DNA from: KBS50 sp042666615
Lineage (GTDB): Bacteria; Actinomycetota; Actinomycetes; Mycobacteriales; Micromonosporaceae
Direction: 5' to 3'
DNA: 64,000 bases
NCBI RefSeq assembly: GCF_042666615.1
Contig: NZ_JBHTDD010000001.1
Coordinates: forward strand, 372,001 to 436,000
Shown: piece by piece, positions 35,013 through 42,018 of the stretch
Position numbering within the stretch: the first letter of the stretch is position 1
Layout of the letters: every line of letters starts with the position of its first letter
The notes under the pieces: generated by a model
The model's database searches: none
Seen by the model: only the letters and a program-made list of their open reading frames with translations
Told to the model about the DNA's origin: nothing
Made by a program: the position numbers and the translations under genes

Positions 35013-35090
35013 TCGTCCCCCCGGAGGTTGCGCACCCTGCGATGCTGACACGGCTCCCTGGGATAACCCGTTCCGACGACGGAGAGTTGC

Positions 35091-35708
35091 GTGCCGGATT
35101 TATCGGATGAAGCGGAAGTTGCGCCGGAAGCGAAGGCCGCCCTTCGCCGCCGGGTGCTGGCCCGCCGACGGATGCTGTCCGCGCCCGACCGCGCCGCAGC
35201 CGCCGGGCTCGTCCAGCGTGCGCTTACCGATCTGGTACGCCGGCTGGGCCCGACCCGGGTCGCCGGGTACGTACCGGTGGGCGCCGAGCCCGGCGGGCCG
35301 GAACTGCCCGAGGTGCTGCGCGCGGCGCTGGCCGGAGCGGGCGGGCTGTTGTTGCCGGTGCTCCGCCCCGATCTCGACCTGGACTGGGCGGCATACACCG
35401 GACGAGACGGATTGCACGCCGCCGGCCGGGGGATGCGCGAGCCGGTGGGCGACCGGCTGGGCGTGGCGGCCGTCACCACGGCGCAGGTGGTGGTGGTGCC
35501 CGCGCTTGCGGTTGACCGGACCGGTGTCCGGCTGGGCCGGGGCGGCGGCTCGTACGATCGTGCCCTGGCCAGGCTCGCTCCCGGCGCGCTCGCCGTGGCG
35601 CTGCTGCACGACGCGGAACTGGTCGACCGGGTGCCGGCGCTACCGCACGACCGGCGGGTCGACGCGGTGATCACTCCGGGACACGGTTTCCGTCCGCTCG
35701 ACGGCTGA
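35091..35708 (+). CDS. 5-formyltetrahydrofolate cyclo-ligase
   Basis: Converts 5-formyl-THF to 5,10-methenyl-THF with ATP. N-terminal ALRRRVLARRRMLSAPDRAAA, middle VAGYVPVGAEPG, substrate/ATP loop VPALAVDRTGVRLGRGGGSYDRAL and C-terminal DRRVDAVITPG are diagnostic. 205 residues. GTG 35091 has GGAGAG six bases upstream. It is followed by the CIRCE-controlled zinc-ribbon gene, the same order as in mycobacteria (cyclo-ligase next to Ruc). Confidence 0.92.
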   Translation: MPDLSDEAEVAPEAKAALRRRVLARRRMLSAPDRAAAAGLVQRALTDLVRRLGPTRVAGYVPVGAEPGGPELPEVLRAALAGAGGLLLPVLRPDLDLDWAAYTGRDGLHAAGRGMREPVGDRLGVAAVTTAQVVVVPALAVDRTGVRLGRGGGSYDRALARLAPGALAVALLHDAELVDRVPALPHDRRVDAVITPGHGFRPLDG

Positions 35709-35785
35709 CCCCGGTGACCGGGCGGCCGGGTACGGGATAGATCACCACGAGGTTCGCTGGACGAAACGGGCCGGATGACGCACCA

Positions 35786-35812
35786 TTGGCACTCGGATGT
35801 GTCGAGTGCCAA
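35786..35812 (+). promoter_or_regulatory. CIRCE element (HrcA operator)
   Basis: Perfect inverted repeat TTGGCACTC-N9-GAGTGCCAA, agreeing with the CIRCE consensus TTAGCACTC-N9-GAGTGCTAA apart from one symmetric change in each arm. It lies 27 bp before the start of the zinc-ribbon gene, directly in its promoter region. Confidence 0.92.
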
Positions 35813-35839
35813 ACGGCTTGCCCAGATCCGGAGGAGACC

Positions 35840-36235
35840 GTGCCCACCTACCAGTACGCCTGCACCGCATGCGGCCATCAGCTCGAGGCGGTGCAGTCCT
35901 TCGCCGATGAGCCGCTGACCGAGTGCCCGTCGTGCGAGGGCAGGTTGCGAAAGGTGTTCAACTCGGTCGGCATCGTCTTCAAGGGGTCGGGCTTCTACCG
36001 CACCGACTCCCGGGCCAAGAACGGAGCCGAGAAGTCGTCGTCTGCGGGGCCGGGCGCCGACTCGGCCGGCAAGAACGGCTCGAAGGACTCGAACGGGTCG
36101 ACCGGGGCCGCTGGCAAGGGCGATTCGTCTTCGGGCTCGTCGGGTTCGTCCTCGTCGCCGGCCTCGACCTCGGGGTCGTCGTCGGGCGGCTCCGCGACCA
36201 AGCCGGCGGCGGCGAGCAACTCGACCGGCTCTTGA
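35840..36235 (+). CDS. ruc: FmdB-type zinc-ribbon protein, probable Ruc chaperone
   Basis: 131 residues: N-terminal zinc ribbon (YACTACGHQLEAVQSF...TECPSCEGRLRKVF, four Cys in two CxxC pairs), then a disordered Ser/Gly/Lys-rich tail of about 75 residues. In Mycobacterium tuberculosis the equivalent protein, Ruc, is an HrcA-regulated, redox-switched chaperone cooperating with Hsp70; the disordered tail is required there. GTG 35840 has GGAGGAG at 35830-35836. The upstream CIRCE site supports heat-shock control. The name Ruc rests on synteny, operator and architecture. Confidence 0.8.
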   Translation: MPTYQYACTACGHQLEAVQSFADEPLTECPSCEGRLRKVFNSVGIVFKGSGFYRTDSRAKNGAEKSSSAGPGADSAGKNGSKDSNGSTGAAGKGDSSSGSSGSSSSPASTSGSSSGGSATKPAAASNSTGS

Positions 36236-36302
36236 TTAACTCGGTGTGAGACCGGACCTGCGGTACACCGCCGAGCACGAGACCGGCTTCTGGGTCACCT
36301 CC

Positions 36303-36389
36303 AGGTGAGCCCGAGCGGCCTCCTTGATTCCGTGTGAGCCCGAGCGGCCTCCTTGATTCCGTGTGAGCCCGAGCGGCCTCCTTGATCAA
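36303..36389. repeat. 29-bp tandem repeat, three copies
   Basis: Units at 36303-36331, 36332-36360 and 36361-36389, near-identical except at the ends, consensus beginning GTGTGAGCCCGAGCGGCCTC. The last unit merges into the palindrome at 36384. No spacer sequence separates the units, so it is not a CRISPR array. Confidence 0.85.
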
Positions 36390-36458
36390 CTCTATGTCGG
36401 GGATCCAGGGGTGTCCGGCGCGAGGGGACCGCCCTGTATCCCCGACATCGTGGCAGAC
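36384..36458. repeat. 75-bp dispersed palindrome, family B copy 3
   Basis: Arms at 36384-36404 and 36438-36458 with an inner perfect 11-bp stem (ATGTCGGGGAT / ATCCCCGACAT) and decayed outer ends. It starts with GATCAACTC, close to GATCGACTC of copies 1 and 2, and has the same total length. It lies between two convergent genes. Confidence 0.6.
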
Positions 36459-36504
36459 TCAGCGTTGGCGGAGCCACCGGTGGCGGGCCCGGTAGGGCGG
36501 CTCG

Positions 36505-36666
36505 TCACCAGTGCGGTGGGCGCTCGGCGAGCAGCCGGTCGTCGTTGGAGTCGAGGCGCTCACCCCAGCCCCGATCGGTGTCGTCCGACGTCTGCTCGGG
36601 AAGCGTCACGATATCGTCGTCGCCCACCTCGACCGGGCGATCGTCGTCCAACCCTCGCTCATCCAC
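36505..36666 (-). CDS. small acidic conserved protein
   Basis: 53 residues: VDERGLDDDRPVEVGDDDIV then TLPEQTSDDTDRGWGERLDS and a C-terminal LLAERPPHW. Similar short acidic proteins with an LPEQTxDDTDxGWGE core and ending in ERPPHW are widespread in actinobacteria; their function is unknown. GTG 36666 has TACCCT seven bases upstream (36674-36679), a leaderless start. Much longer open frames in the same region are chance extensions. Confidence 0.65.
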   Translation of the reverse strand: MDERGLDDDRPVEVGDDDIVTLPEQTSDDTDRGWGERLDSNDDRLLAERPPHW

Positions 36667-36736
36667 GACGGCAAGGGTACCGAGCGATGGCGGACCGCCG
36701 CCGCACCTGCGGCACGTGACGCGTCCGGCCTGTCGT

Positions 36737-36759
36737 GTCCGACGTTGGTAGCGTCGGAC
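36737..36759 (+). promoter_or_regulatory. perfect palindrome over the promoter of the gene at 36763
   Basis: GTCCGACG-N7-CGTCGGAC ends three bases before the GTG start. It contains the -10 element TAGCGT (36749-36754), eight bases from the start, so a protein bound here would block a leaderless transcript. Confidence 0.5.
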
Positions 36760-36762
36760 GTT

Positions 36763-37266
36763 GTGAGCAATCAGCACGGCGAGGACCCGGACGCGTACTG
36801 GCGCCGGCCTCCCGACGGCGAGCCGACCTTCGGCGAACGGCCAGCGGCCAGCGGCCAGACCCCGTCCGGCGACCCGGCCACGTTCGGCGACCCGTCCATG
36901 TCCGGCGGCCGAGCCACCTTCGGAGAACCACCCATGTCCGGCGGGTGGTCGAGGTCCGGTCCCGGACCAGCGGGGCCAGACGGAGGCGGCGTCCCCCCCG
37001 CGCCGCCGCCGGCCGATTCCGAGTACCCGCCAAACGTGCCGTCGCCGACCTACTCCGGACCGCCGCCGAACGTGCCGCCGCCGCCCGAATGGCGGACGCC
37101 GGTGTATGTCGAGCCGCCCGCCCCCCGGCGACTGCCGGCGCAGAACCCCGAGGCGATCGACGCCGAGGAACAGTCCGCCCGGACGCTGACAAACGGCATC
37201 GCGCTGGTGGCCACCGCAGTGCTGATCGTGGTGATCTGTCTGCTCTGTTCCCGCGTGCTGTTCTAG
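36763..37266 (+). CDS. Pro-rich single-pass membrane protein
   Basis: 167 residues: a disordered Pro/Gly/Ser-rich cytoplasmic region with a duplicated (S)GGRATFGEPPM-type repeat, then one C-terminal helix (NGIALVATAVLIVVICLLCS) ending close to the C-terminus, as in tail-anchored proteins. No known domain. GTG 36763 is supported by TAGCGT eight bases upstream with no Shine-Dalgarno, and by the palindrome abutting it. The long antisense frame over the gene is rejected. Confidence 0.7.
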   Translation: MSNQHGEDPDAYWRRPPDGEPTFGERPAASGQTPSGDPATFGDPSMSGGRATFGEPPMSGGWSRSGPGPAGPDGGGVPPAPPPADSEYPPNVPSPTYSGPPPNVPPPPEWRTPVYVEPPAPRRLPAQNPEAIDAEEQSARTLTNGIALVATAVLIVVICLLCSRVLF

Positions 37267-37441
37267 GCGTGCGCGAAGCCCGAAGGACACGGAACCGGCA
37301 CGACCCAACCGGCGGTGCTGCCGGGGGTATCCACATTCGTCTCCGGTATACCGGTACACCGTGTGTTGCCGTTCCCGGCGTACGACTCGGGAGACCGACG
37401 ACGCGACCGCCGAGGTGCGCCACGGACCGGCGGCGGGTCGA

Positions 37442-37924
37442 TCAGAGCACGCCCTCCCACACGGCGCGGGCGCCCGTGTCACCGGTCTGGTACACGTACC
37501 AGCCCGTCACCCCCGCGAGAACCACAACGACAGCGGCCAGAAGCCAGCTCAACCACGTGGGCAATGCCCGGACCCGGCGATACCCACTGGTGATCAGCAG
37601 CAACAGGAGGGTCGCGGCGGCCAGTCCGAGCGTCCACCAGAACAGCAGGTCGGCCAATGCCGCGTGCTCGGTGACCTGCCCCAGGATCTCGGGCGGATAG
37701 TTCTTCGCGACGAGCACCGCCTCAAGCTGCTCCCCGGATTCCTTTGCGACATAGACGGCCGCCACCGCCGCCACCGACAGCAGGCCGGCCAGCCAGCCCA
37801 CCTTCGACCGGAACCGGGGCACGAGCGCGTACGCCACGGCCGCGAGAATCAGCATCGGCACAAGGGCCACCGCCGCGTGCACCAACAACGCGTGCGCCGG
37901 CAGTCCCTGGATCTCCCTGAACAC
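37442..37924 (-). CDS. DUF2231 four-helix membrane protein
   Basis: 160 residues with four helices. DUF2231 hallmarks: GLPAHALLVHAAVALVPM (His-containing first helix) and TEHAALADLLFWWTLG. The conserved His residues suggest heme or quinone contact but function is unproven. GTG 37924 is preceded by GGAGGTG. Divergent from the fur gene, whose promoter region starts about 140 bp away. Confidence 0.88.
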   Translation of the reverse strand: MFREIQGLPAHALLVHAAVALVPMLILAAVAYALVPRFRSKVGWLAGLLSVAAVAAVYVAKESGEQLEAVLVAKNYPPEILGQVTEHAALADLLFWWTLGLAAATLLLLLITSGYRRVRALPTWLSWLLAAVVVVLAGVTGWYVYQTGDTGARAVWEGVL

Positions 37925-38063
37925 CCACCACCTCCTGGCCGTCGCCGAGAGCGTACGACGCTTCCGGCCTTCGTGCCCGAATTCACGTGTGGCGCCTCAC
38001 GACGGTTCGATCCCGGTCGGATGGTCGTGTCCACGGTCACCGCCATCGATCCGGACAAGCGGG

Positions 38064-38081
38064 AACACGCTGTTTCGTGTT
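38064..38081 (+). promoter_or_regulatory. palindromic operator before fur-like gene
   Basis: AACACG-N6-CGTGTT (18 bp) abuts TGTTAT (38081-38086), a -10-like element six bases before the GTG start at 38093. Position suggests autoregulation by the Fur-family product. Confidence 0.45.
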
Positions 38082-38092
38082 GTTATTGCGGA

Positions 38093-38518
38093 GTGTCGAG
38101 CGAGGAACTGCTCCGGTCCGCGGGGCTGCGGGTCACCCGCCCAAGGCTCGCCGTGCTGGACATTCTCGCCGGAGGTGGCCATCTGGAGGTGGAGGAGATC
38201 ACCCGCCGGGCCCGCCAGCGCCTCGAATCCGTCTCCACCCAGGCCGTTTACGACGTGCTCGGCGCGTTGTCGCGCGCTGGACTGGCCCGGCGGATCGAAC
38301 CGGCCGGCAGCCCGGCGCTGTTCGAGGCCCGGGTCGGCGACAACCATCATCACGTGGTGTGCCGAGGGTGCGGCGTGGTCAGCGACATCGACGGTGCCCG
38401 CGGCGCGGCTCCGTGCCTGGACCCGGAGAACGCCAACGGGTTCCAGGTCGACGAGGCGGAAGTGACCTTCTGGGGGCTCTGCCCCGCCTGCCAGTGCCGC
38501 CGGGGTACCGGCGCCTAG
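38093..38518 (+). CDS. Fur family transcriptional repressor
   Basis: 141 residues: winged-helix SSEELLRSAGLRVTRPRLAVLD...STQAVYDVLGALSRAGLARRI and C-terminal metal domain DNHHHVVCRGCG with a second CPAC pair for structural zinc. Similar actinobacterial proteins (CatR/FurA type) sense peroxide through the HHH region, but a peroxidase gene is not adjacent here, so the regulon is unknown. GTG 38093 fits family length and lies directly after the palindrome and -10-like element. Confidence 0.87.
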   Translation: MSSEELLRSAGLRVTRPRLAVLDILAGGGHLEVEEITRRARQRLESVSTQAVYDVLGALSRAGLARRIEPAGSPALFEARVGDNHHHVVCRGCGVVSDIDGARGAAPCLDPENANGFQVDEAEVTFWGLCPACQCRRGTGA

Positions 38519-38527
38519 CGCCGGAGG

Positions 38528-38642
38528 CCCGTCGCGGACCACCCGCCGACCCGTCGCGGACCCCACCCGCTGACCCGTCGCCGACGCACCCGCCGGCCTG
38601 TCACGGACCTCTGCCGCCGGCCTGTCACGGACGCCGACGCAC
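38528..38642. repeat. degenerate 22-24-bp tandem repeat
   Basis: Five units beginning CCCGTCGCGGAC or CCTGTCACGGAC, each ending ACCCGCCG-like, between the fur and DUF2236 genes. Units vary by a few bases. Confidence 0.65.
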
Positions 38643-38678
38643 GGGGTGTACGCGGTCCGGGCGTGGCACGCTTGGCGG

Positions 38679-39536
38679 GTGGACCACGATCTCGACCACG
38701 CCGAGGACCTCGGCCTGTTCGGCCCCTCCTCGGTCACCTGGAAGGTGCACCACGAGCCGGTACTCCTCGTTGCCGGCCTCCGCTCGCTCTATCTCCAGGC
38801 CCTGCATCCGCGCGCCATGGCGGGCGTGGACCAGAACAGCGGCTACAAGACCGACCCGTGGGGACGGCTGACCCGCACGGCGACCTATGTGGCGACGACC
38901 ATCTACGGCACCACCGCGCAGGCCGAGGCGGCCGGGCGACGGCTTCGAGTGCGGCACGCCCGGATGCGGGCGCATGATCCGTTCACCGGTGAAGAGTTCC
39001 GGATCGACGAGCCGGATCTGCTCCGCTGGGTGCACGTCACCGAGGTGGAGTCGTTCGTGAGTACCGCCCGGCGGGCTGGCCTGGCCTTGACCGACTCGGA
39101 GGTCGACGCGTACTACGCCGAGCAGCGGCGGGCCGCTGAGCTTGTCGGACTGGATCCGGCGAGCGTGCCGGGATCCGCCGCGGCGGTGTCGGCCTACTAC
39201 CGGGAGGTCCGGCCCGAACTGCGGATGACCCGGGCGGCCGCCGAGACTGGTCTGTTCCTGACCGCTCCGCCGGTGCCGTGGAAGCTGAGCCTTCCGGTGC
39301 GTCTCGGGCTCGGGCCGGCTCGGCTCGCCTACCTCGGGATCGCCGGGACGGCATTCGGGCTGCTTCCGGCCTGGGCGCGCCGGATGTACGGCGCGCTCGG
39401 GCTACCCACGACCGACCTTTCCGCGGCGCTCGGGGTCCGGGCGCTGCGGCTCATGATCAACGCCATTCCTCGGTCGCTCGTGGAGGGGCCGATCTACCAG
39501 GCCGCCCAGGCTCGCGTAGCGGCGGCCGGGCGGTAG
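38679..39536 (+). CDS. oxygenase MpaB family protein (DUF2236)
   Basis: 285-residue DUF2236 protein: GPSSVTWKVHHEPVLLVAGLRSLYLQALHPRAMAGVDQNSGYKTDPWGRL at the N-terminus, FVSTARRAG, and the WVHVTEVESF His motif. Relatives include the latex-clearing protein Lcp and fungal MpaB oxygenases, which bind heme b; His residues for that are plausible here. Substrate not predictable. GTG 38679 is chosen at VDHDLDHAEDLGLFG; the longer frame lacks family similarity. It converges on the nuclease gene with a 2-bp gap. Confidence 0.87.
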   Translation: MDHDLDHAEDLGLFGPSSVTWKVHHEPVLLVAGLRSLYLQALHPRAMAGVDQNSGYKTDPWGRLTRTATYVATTIYGTTAQAEAAGRRLRVRHARMRAHDPFTGEEFRIDEPDLLRWVHVTEVESFVSTARRAGLALTDSEVDAYYAEQRRAAELVGLDPASVPGSAAAVSAYYREVRPELRMTRAAAETGLFLTAPPVPWKLSLPVRLGLGPARLAYLGIAGTAFGLLPAWARRMYGALGLPTTDLSAALGVRALRLMINAIPRSLVEGPIYQAAQARVAAAGR

Positions 39537-39538
39537 GG

Positions 39539-40450
39539 CTACCCGTCGGCGGCCAGCGTGCGGTCGATACCGGCCCACGGGTCGGCGGACGGCGACTGGT
39601 TGCCGTCGGGGCAGCTCCGCCGATAGTCACACCAGGTGCACAGCGGACCGGGGGTGGTGGGAAACGCCTCGTCGGGGTCGGTTCCATCGGCGGCCGCCCG
39701 CTCCGCGTCGATGATGTCCCGTGCCGTGTCCTCGGCCCGTGAGACCTGCCGGGCCAGCGACTCGGGACTGTGCTCGTGCGCGGCCACCGACCCGCTCGGC
39801 AGGTGGTGCAACTCCACCCGACGGCACGGGCGCCGGAACACCCGCTCGGCCGCGTACGCGTACAGGGCCAGCGCCGACGATCCCCGGGCGTCGTCCGCGT
39901 CCACTCCGTACCGGCCGGTCTTGTAGTCCACGATCACCGCCTCGGGACCGTCCGGGCCGGACCGGGAGTCGATCCGGTCGGCCCGACCGTTGAAGGCGAG
40001 CACAGCCGTCTTCACCGCGACGACGCGTTCCACCCCCAGCGGATCATCCGCCGGGTCCAGCGTCGCCACATAGGACTCCAACCAACTCAACGCCCGGCGG
40101 AAGGCCGACCTCTCCTGCTCGGTGTCCCGGTAACCCTCGGCCACCCAGGTGCCACGCAGCAGTCGCGGCAGCGCCTCCGGCGCGCGGCGCTCGGGCGGTA
40201 ACGCGTACCAGTTTTTCAGGGCGGTGTGAACGCTGGCGCCAAGCGAGTTGTGCGCCCACGGCGGTCCCTTCGGCGGCCCCGGCCGGTCGACATAGGCGAA
40301 CCGGTAGCGGCGGGGGCAGTCCGCGAAGGCGGCGAGCTTGCTCGGGGTACAGACAAAGAGCCGCTCCGGCATGCCCTCGAAGCCGAGCTGTCCGGTCGCC
40401 TCGGCGCGCGGTCGGGGAGTCCGCCCGCCGGCGGTGGGAGGTCTGCGCAC
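39539..40450 (-). CDS. RecB-family PD-(D/E)XK exonuclease with Fe-S-type cysteines
   Basis: 303-residue single-domain nuclease: N-terminal CTPSKLAAFADCPRRYRFAYV, catalytic AFNGRADRIDS and VIVDYKTGRYG (D...D-x-K), and a C-terminal CTWCDYRRSC. The Cys before PRRY plus three C-terminal Cys match the Fe-S ring of AddB/Cas4-type nucleases. Probably a DNA repair exonuclease; no cas genes are nearby. GTG 40450 chosen because CAGGAT lies exactly six bases upstream. Confidence 0.85.
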   Translation of the reverse strand: MRRPPTAGGRTPRPRAEATGQLGFEGMPERLFVCTPSKLAAFADCPRRYRFAYVDRPGPPKGPPWAHNSLGASVHTALKNWYALPPERRAPEALPRLLRGTWVAEGYRDTEQERSAFRRALSWLESYVATLDPADDPLGVERVVAVKTAVLAFNGRADRIDSRSGPDGPEAVIVDYKTGRYGVDADDARGSSALALYAYAAERVFRRPCRRVELHHLPSGSVAAHEHSPESLARQVSRAEDTARDIIDAERAAADGTDPDEAFPTTPGPLCTWCDYRRSCPDGNQSPSADPWAGIDRTLAADG

Positions 40451-40511
40451 CACCCGATCCTGCCATCCGGCACCGACATTCCCGCCGCCACGGCCGCCAC
40501 CGGCGGACGGG

Positions 40512-41126
40512 TCAATGCTGGTTGAGGTACGTGGTGACGAACGACCCGATCGCGTCGGCGATGAGCTGGACCGCGATGGCGGCCAGCAGCAGACCGGCGA
40601 TCCGGGTGAGCACCTCGATGCCGCCGGGCCGGAGCACCTTGACGATGCCTCCGGAGAATCGCAGCACCAACCACACGGTGAGCATCACCGCGACGATCGC
40701 TCCGCCGATCTGGAGATAGTCACCCGTGCCCGAAGCTCCCTGGACGAACAGCATGGTGGCCACGATGGCGCCCGGTCCGGCCAGCAACGGCGTCCCGAGT
40801 GGAACCAGGGCGATGTTGGCCGTCGCCTGTTGGCCCGGATCGTCGGCCTTCCCGGTCAGCAGTTCGAGGGCCACCAAGATGAGCAGCAGACCACCGGCCG
40901 CCTGCAGGGCGGGCAGCGACACATGGAGATAAGCGAGCAGAGTCTGACCGGCGACCGCGAAGATCACGATAACGCCGAGGGCGAGCGCGACCGCCTGCCA
41001 GGCGGCCCGGTTGCGGTCCCGAGCCGACAGCGGCCCGGTCAGCGCCAGGAAGATCGGCATCATTCCCGGCGGGTCGGTGATGACCAGCAGGGTCAGGAAA
41101 ACCTCGCCGAACAGGGTCAGATCCAC
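40512..41126 (-). CDS. MarC family integral membrane protein
   Basis: 204 residues with six helices: FGEVFLTLLVITDPPGMMPIFLAL, AVAGQTLLAYLHVSLPALQAAGGLLLILVALELL, and PLLAGPGAIVATMLF, matching MarC/UPF0056. Transport role unproven. Start GTG 41126 has TACCGT six bases upstream (41133-41138). Located between a RecB-like nuclease and a PHP phosphoesterase, all on one strand, a cluster seen in other actinobacteria. Confidence 0.88.
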   Translation of the reverse strand: MDLTLFGEVFLTLLVITDPPGMMPIFLALTGPLSARDRNRAAWQAVALALGVIVIFAVAGQTLLAYLHVSLPALQAAGGLLLILVALELLTGKADDPGQQATANIALVPLGTPLLAGPGAIVATMLFVQGASGTGDYLQIGGAIVAVMLTVWLVLRFSGGIVKVLRPGGIEVLTRIAGLLLAAIAVQLIADAIGSFVTTYLNQH

Positions 41127-41166
41127 CCGCACACGGTAGCGGCGGCGCCGGAGGCTCGACCGCAGG

Positions 41167-42018
41167 TCAGCCGGATAGGACCGGGGTCACGCCGCTCGCC
41201 TGCGCCACCAGCCGGTCGTACGCTTCCGGAGCGGTGGTGAAGGCACCGAGCGCGACGGTCTTGTGCGCGCCGTGGAAGTCGGACGAGCCGGTCACCAACA
41301 GCCCCAACTCTGCCGCGAGGGCGCGAACGTGGGCCCGCTCGGCCGGCGAGTGGTCCTCGTGGTCCGCCTCCAGACCGGCCAGCCCCACCGCCGCCAGCTC
41401 GACGATCAACGAGTCGGGCACCACCCGTCCGCGGCGGGTCGCCCGGGGATGCGCGAAGACCGGCACCCCACCGGCCCGGCGAACCAGCCGGACCGCGGTG
41501 AAGACGTCGATGTCGACTTTGGGCGACCGGTAACGGCTGCCCAACCAGCGCGCGTCGAACGCCTCGGCCGTGGTTTCCACCAGGCCAGCCCGGATCAACG
41601 CCCGGGCGATGTGCGGTCGACCGACCGTGCCACCGGCCGCGTCGGCGAGCACCTCCGGCCAACTGATCGGGTGCCCGTCGGCCCGCAACAGTTCGACGAT
41701 CCGCTCGCCGCGCACCTCCCGCGCCGCGCGGACCCGGGCCAGCGCCGCGGCCAGCTCCGGTTCCGCGGGATCGAAAAGGTACGCCAGCAGGTGCAGCGGC
41801 ACCGGTGGACTCGTTCCGGACCACCGGCAGGACAGCTCCGCACCGCGTACCAGGTCCAGGCCCGGCGGCAGGGCGTCGGCGGCCTCGGTCCAGCCGGACG
41901 TCGTGTCGTGGTCGGTGACGGCCAGCACCCGCAGACCGGCGGCCGCACCGGCGGCGACGAGTTCCGCCGGCCGCAGCGTGCCGTCACTGGCCGTCGAGTG
42001 GGCGTGCAGGTCGATCAC
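41167..42018 (-). CDS. PHP-domain phosphoesterase
   Basis: 283 residues: DLHAHSTASDGT, VTDHDTTSGW, PVFAHPRATRRG and GSSDFHGAHK supply the trinuclear-metal His/Asp ligands of the PHP fold. Similar proteins act as 3',5'-nucleotide bisphosphate phosphatases or RNA/nucleoside 5'-monophosphate exonucleases (TrpH/YciV group). The GTG start overlaps the upstream gene stop by four bases (GTGA). Confidence 0.88.
   Translation of the reverse strand: MIDLHAHSTASDGTLRPAELVAAGAAAGLRVLAVTDHDTTSGWTEAADALPPGLDLVRGAELSCRWSGTSPPVPLHLLAYLFDPAEPELAAALARVRAAREVRGERIVELLRADGHPISWPEVLADAAGGTVGRPHIARALIRAGLVETTAEAFDARWLGSRYRSPKVDIDVFTAVRLVRRAGGVPVFAHPRATRRGRVVPDSLIVELAAVGLAGLEADHEDHSPAERAHVRALAAELGLLVTGSSDFHGAHKTVALGAFTTAPEAYDRLVAQASGVTPVLSG

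Noticed and set aside
36303..36389. Tandem repeat considered as a CRISPR array
   Set aside because: Units abut with no unique spacers, only three copies, and no cas genes in the window.
36505..37482. 325-codon minus-strand frame
   Set aside because: Covers the plus-strand membrane gene in antisense; only its last 53 codons match a known small-protein pattern, with a leaderless start at 36666.
37361..38092. Long N-terminal extension of the Fur gene
   Set aside because: Sequence before 38093 is not conserved and covers the DUF2231 promoter; the palindrome and -10-like element fit a start at 38093.
39539..40450. Cas4 identity for the RecB-like nuclease
   Set aside because: Fe-S Cys and PD-(D/E)XK motifs fit Cas4, but no cas1/cas2 or repeat array is near, and the same gene occurs beside MarC/PHP in other actinobacteria.
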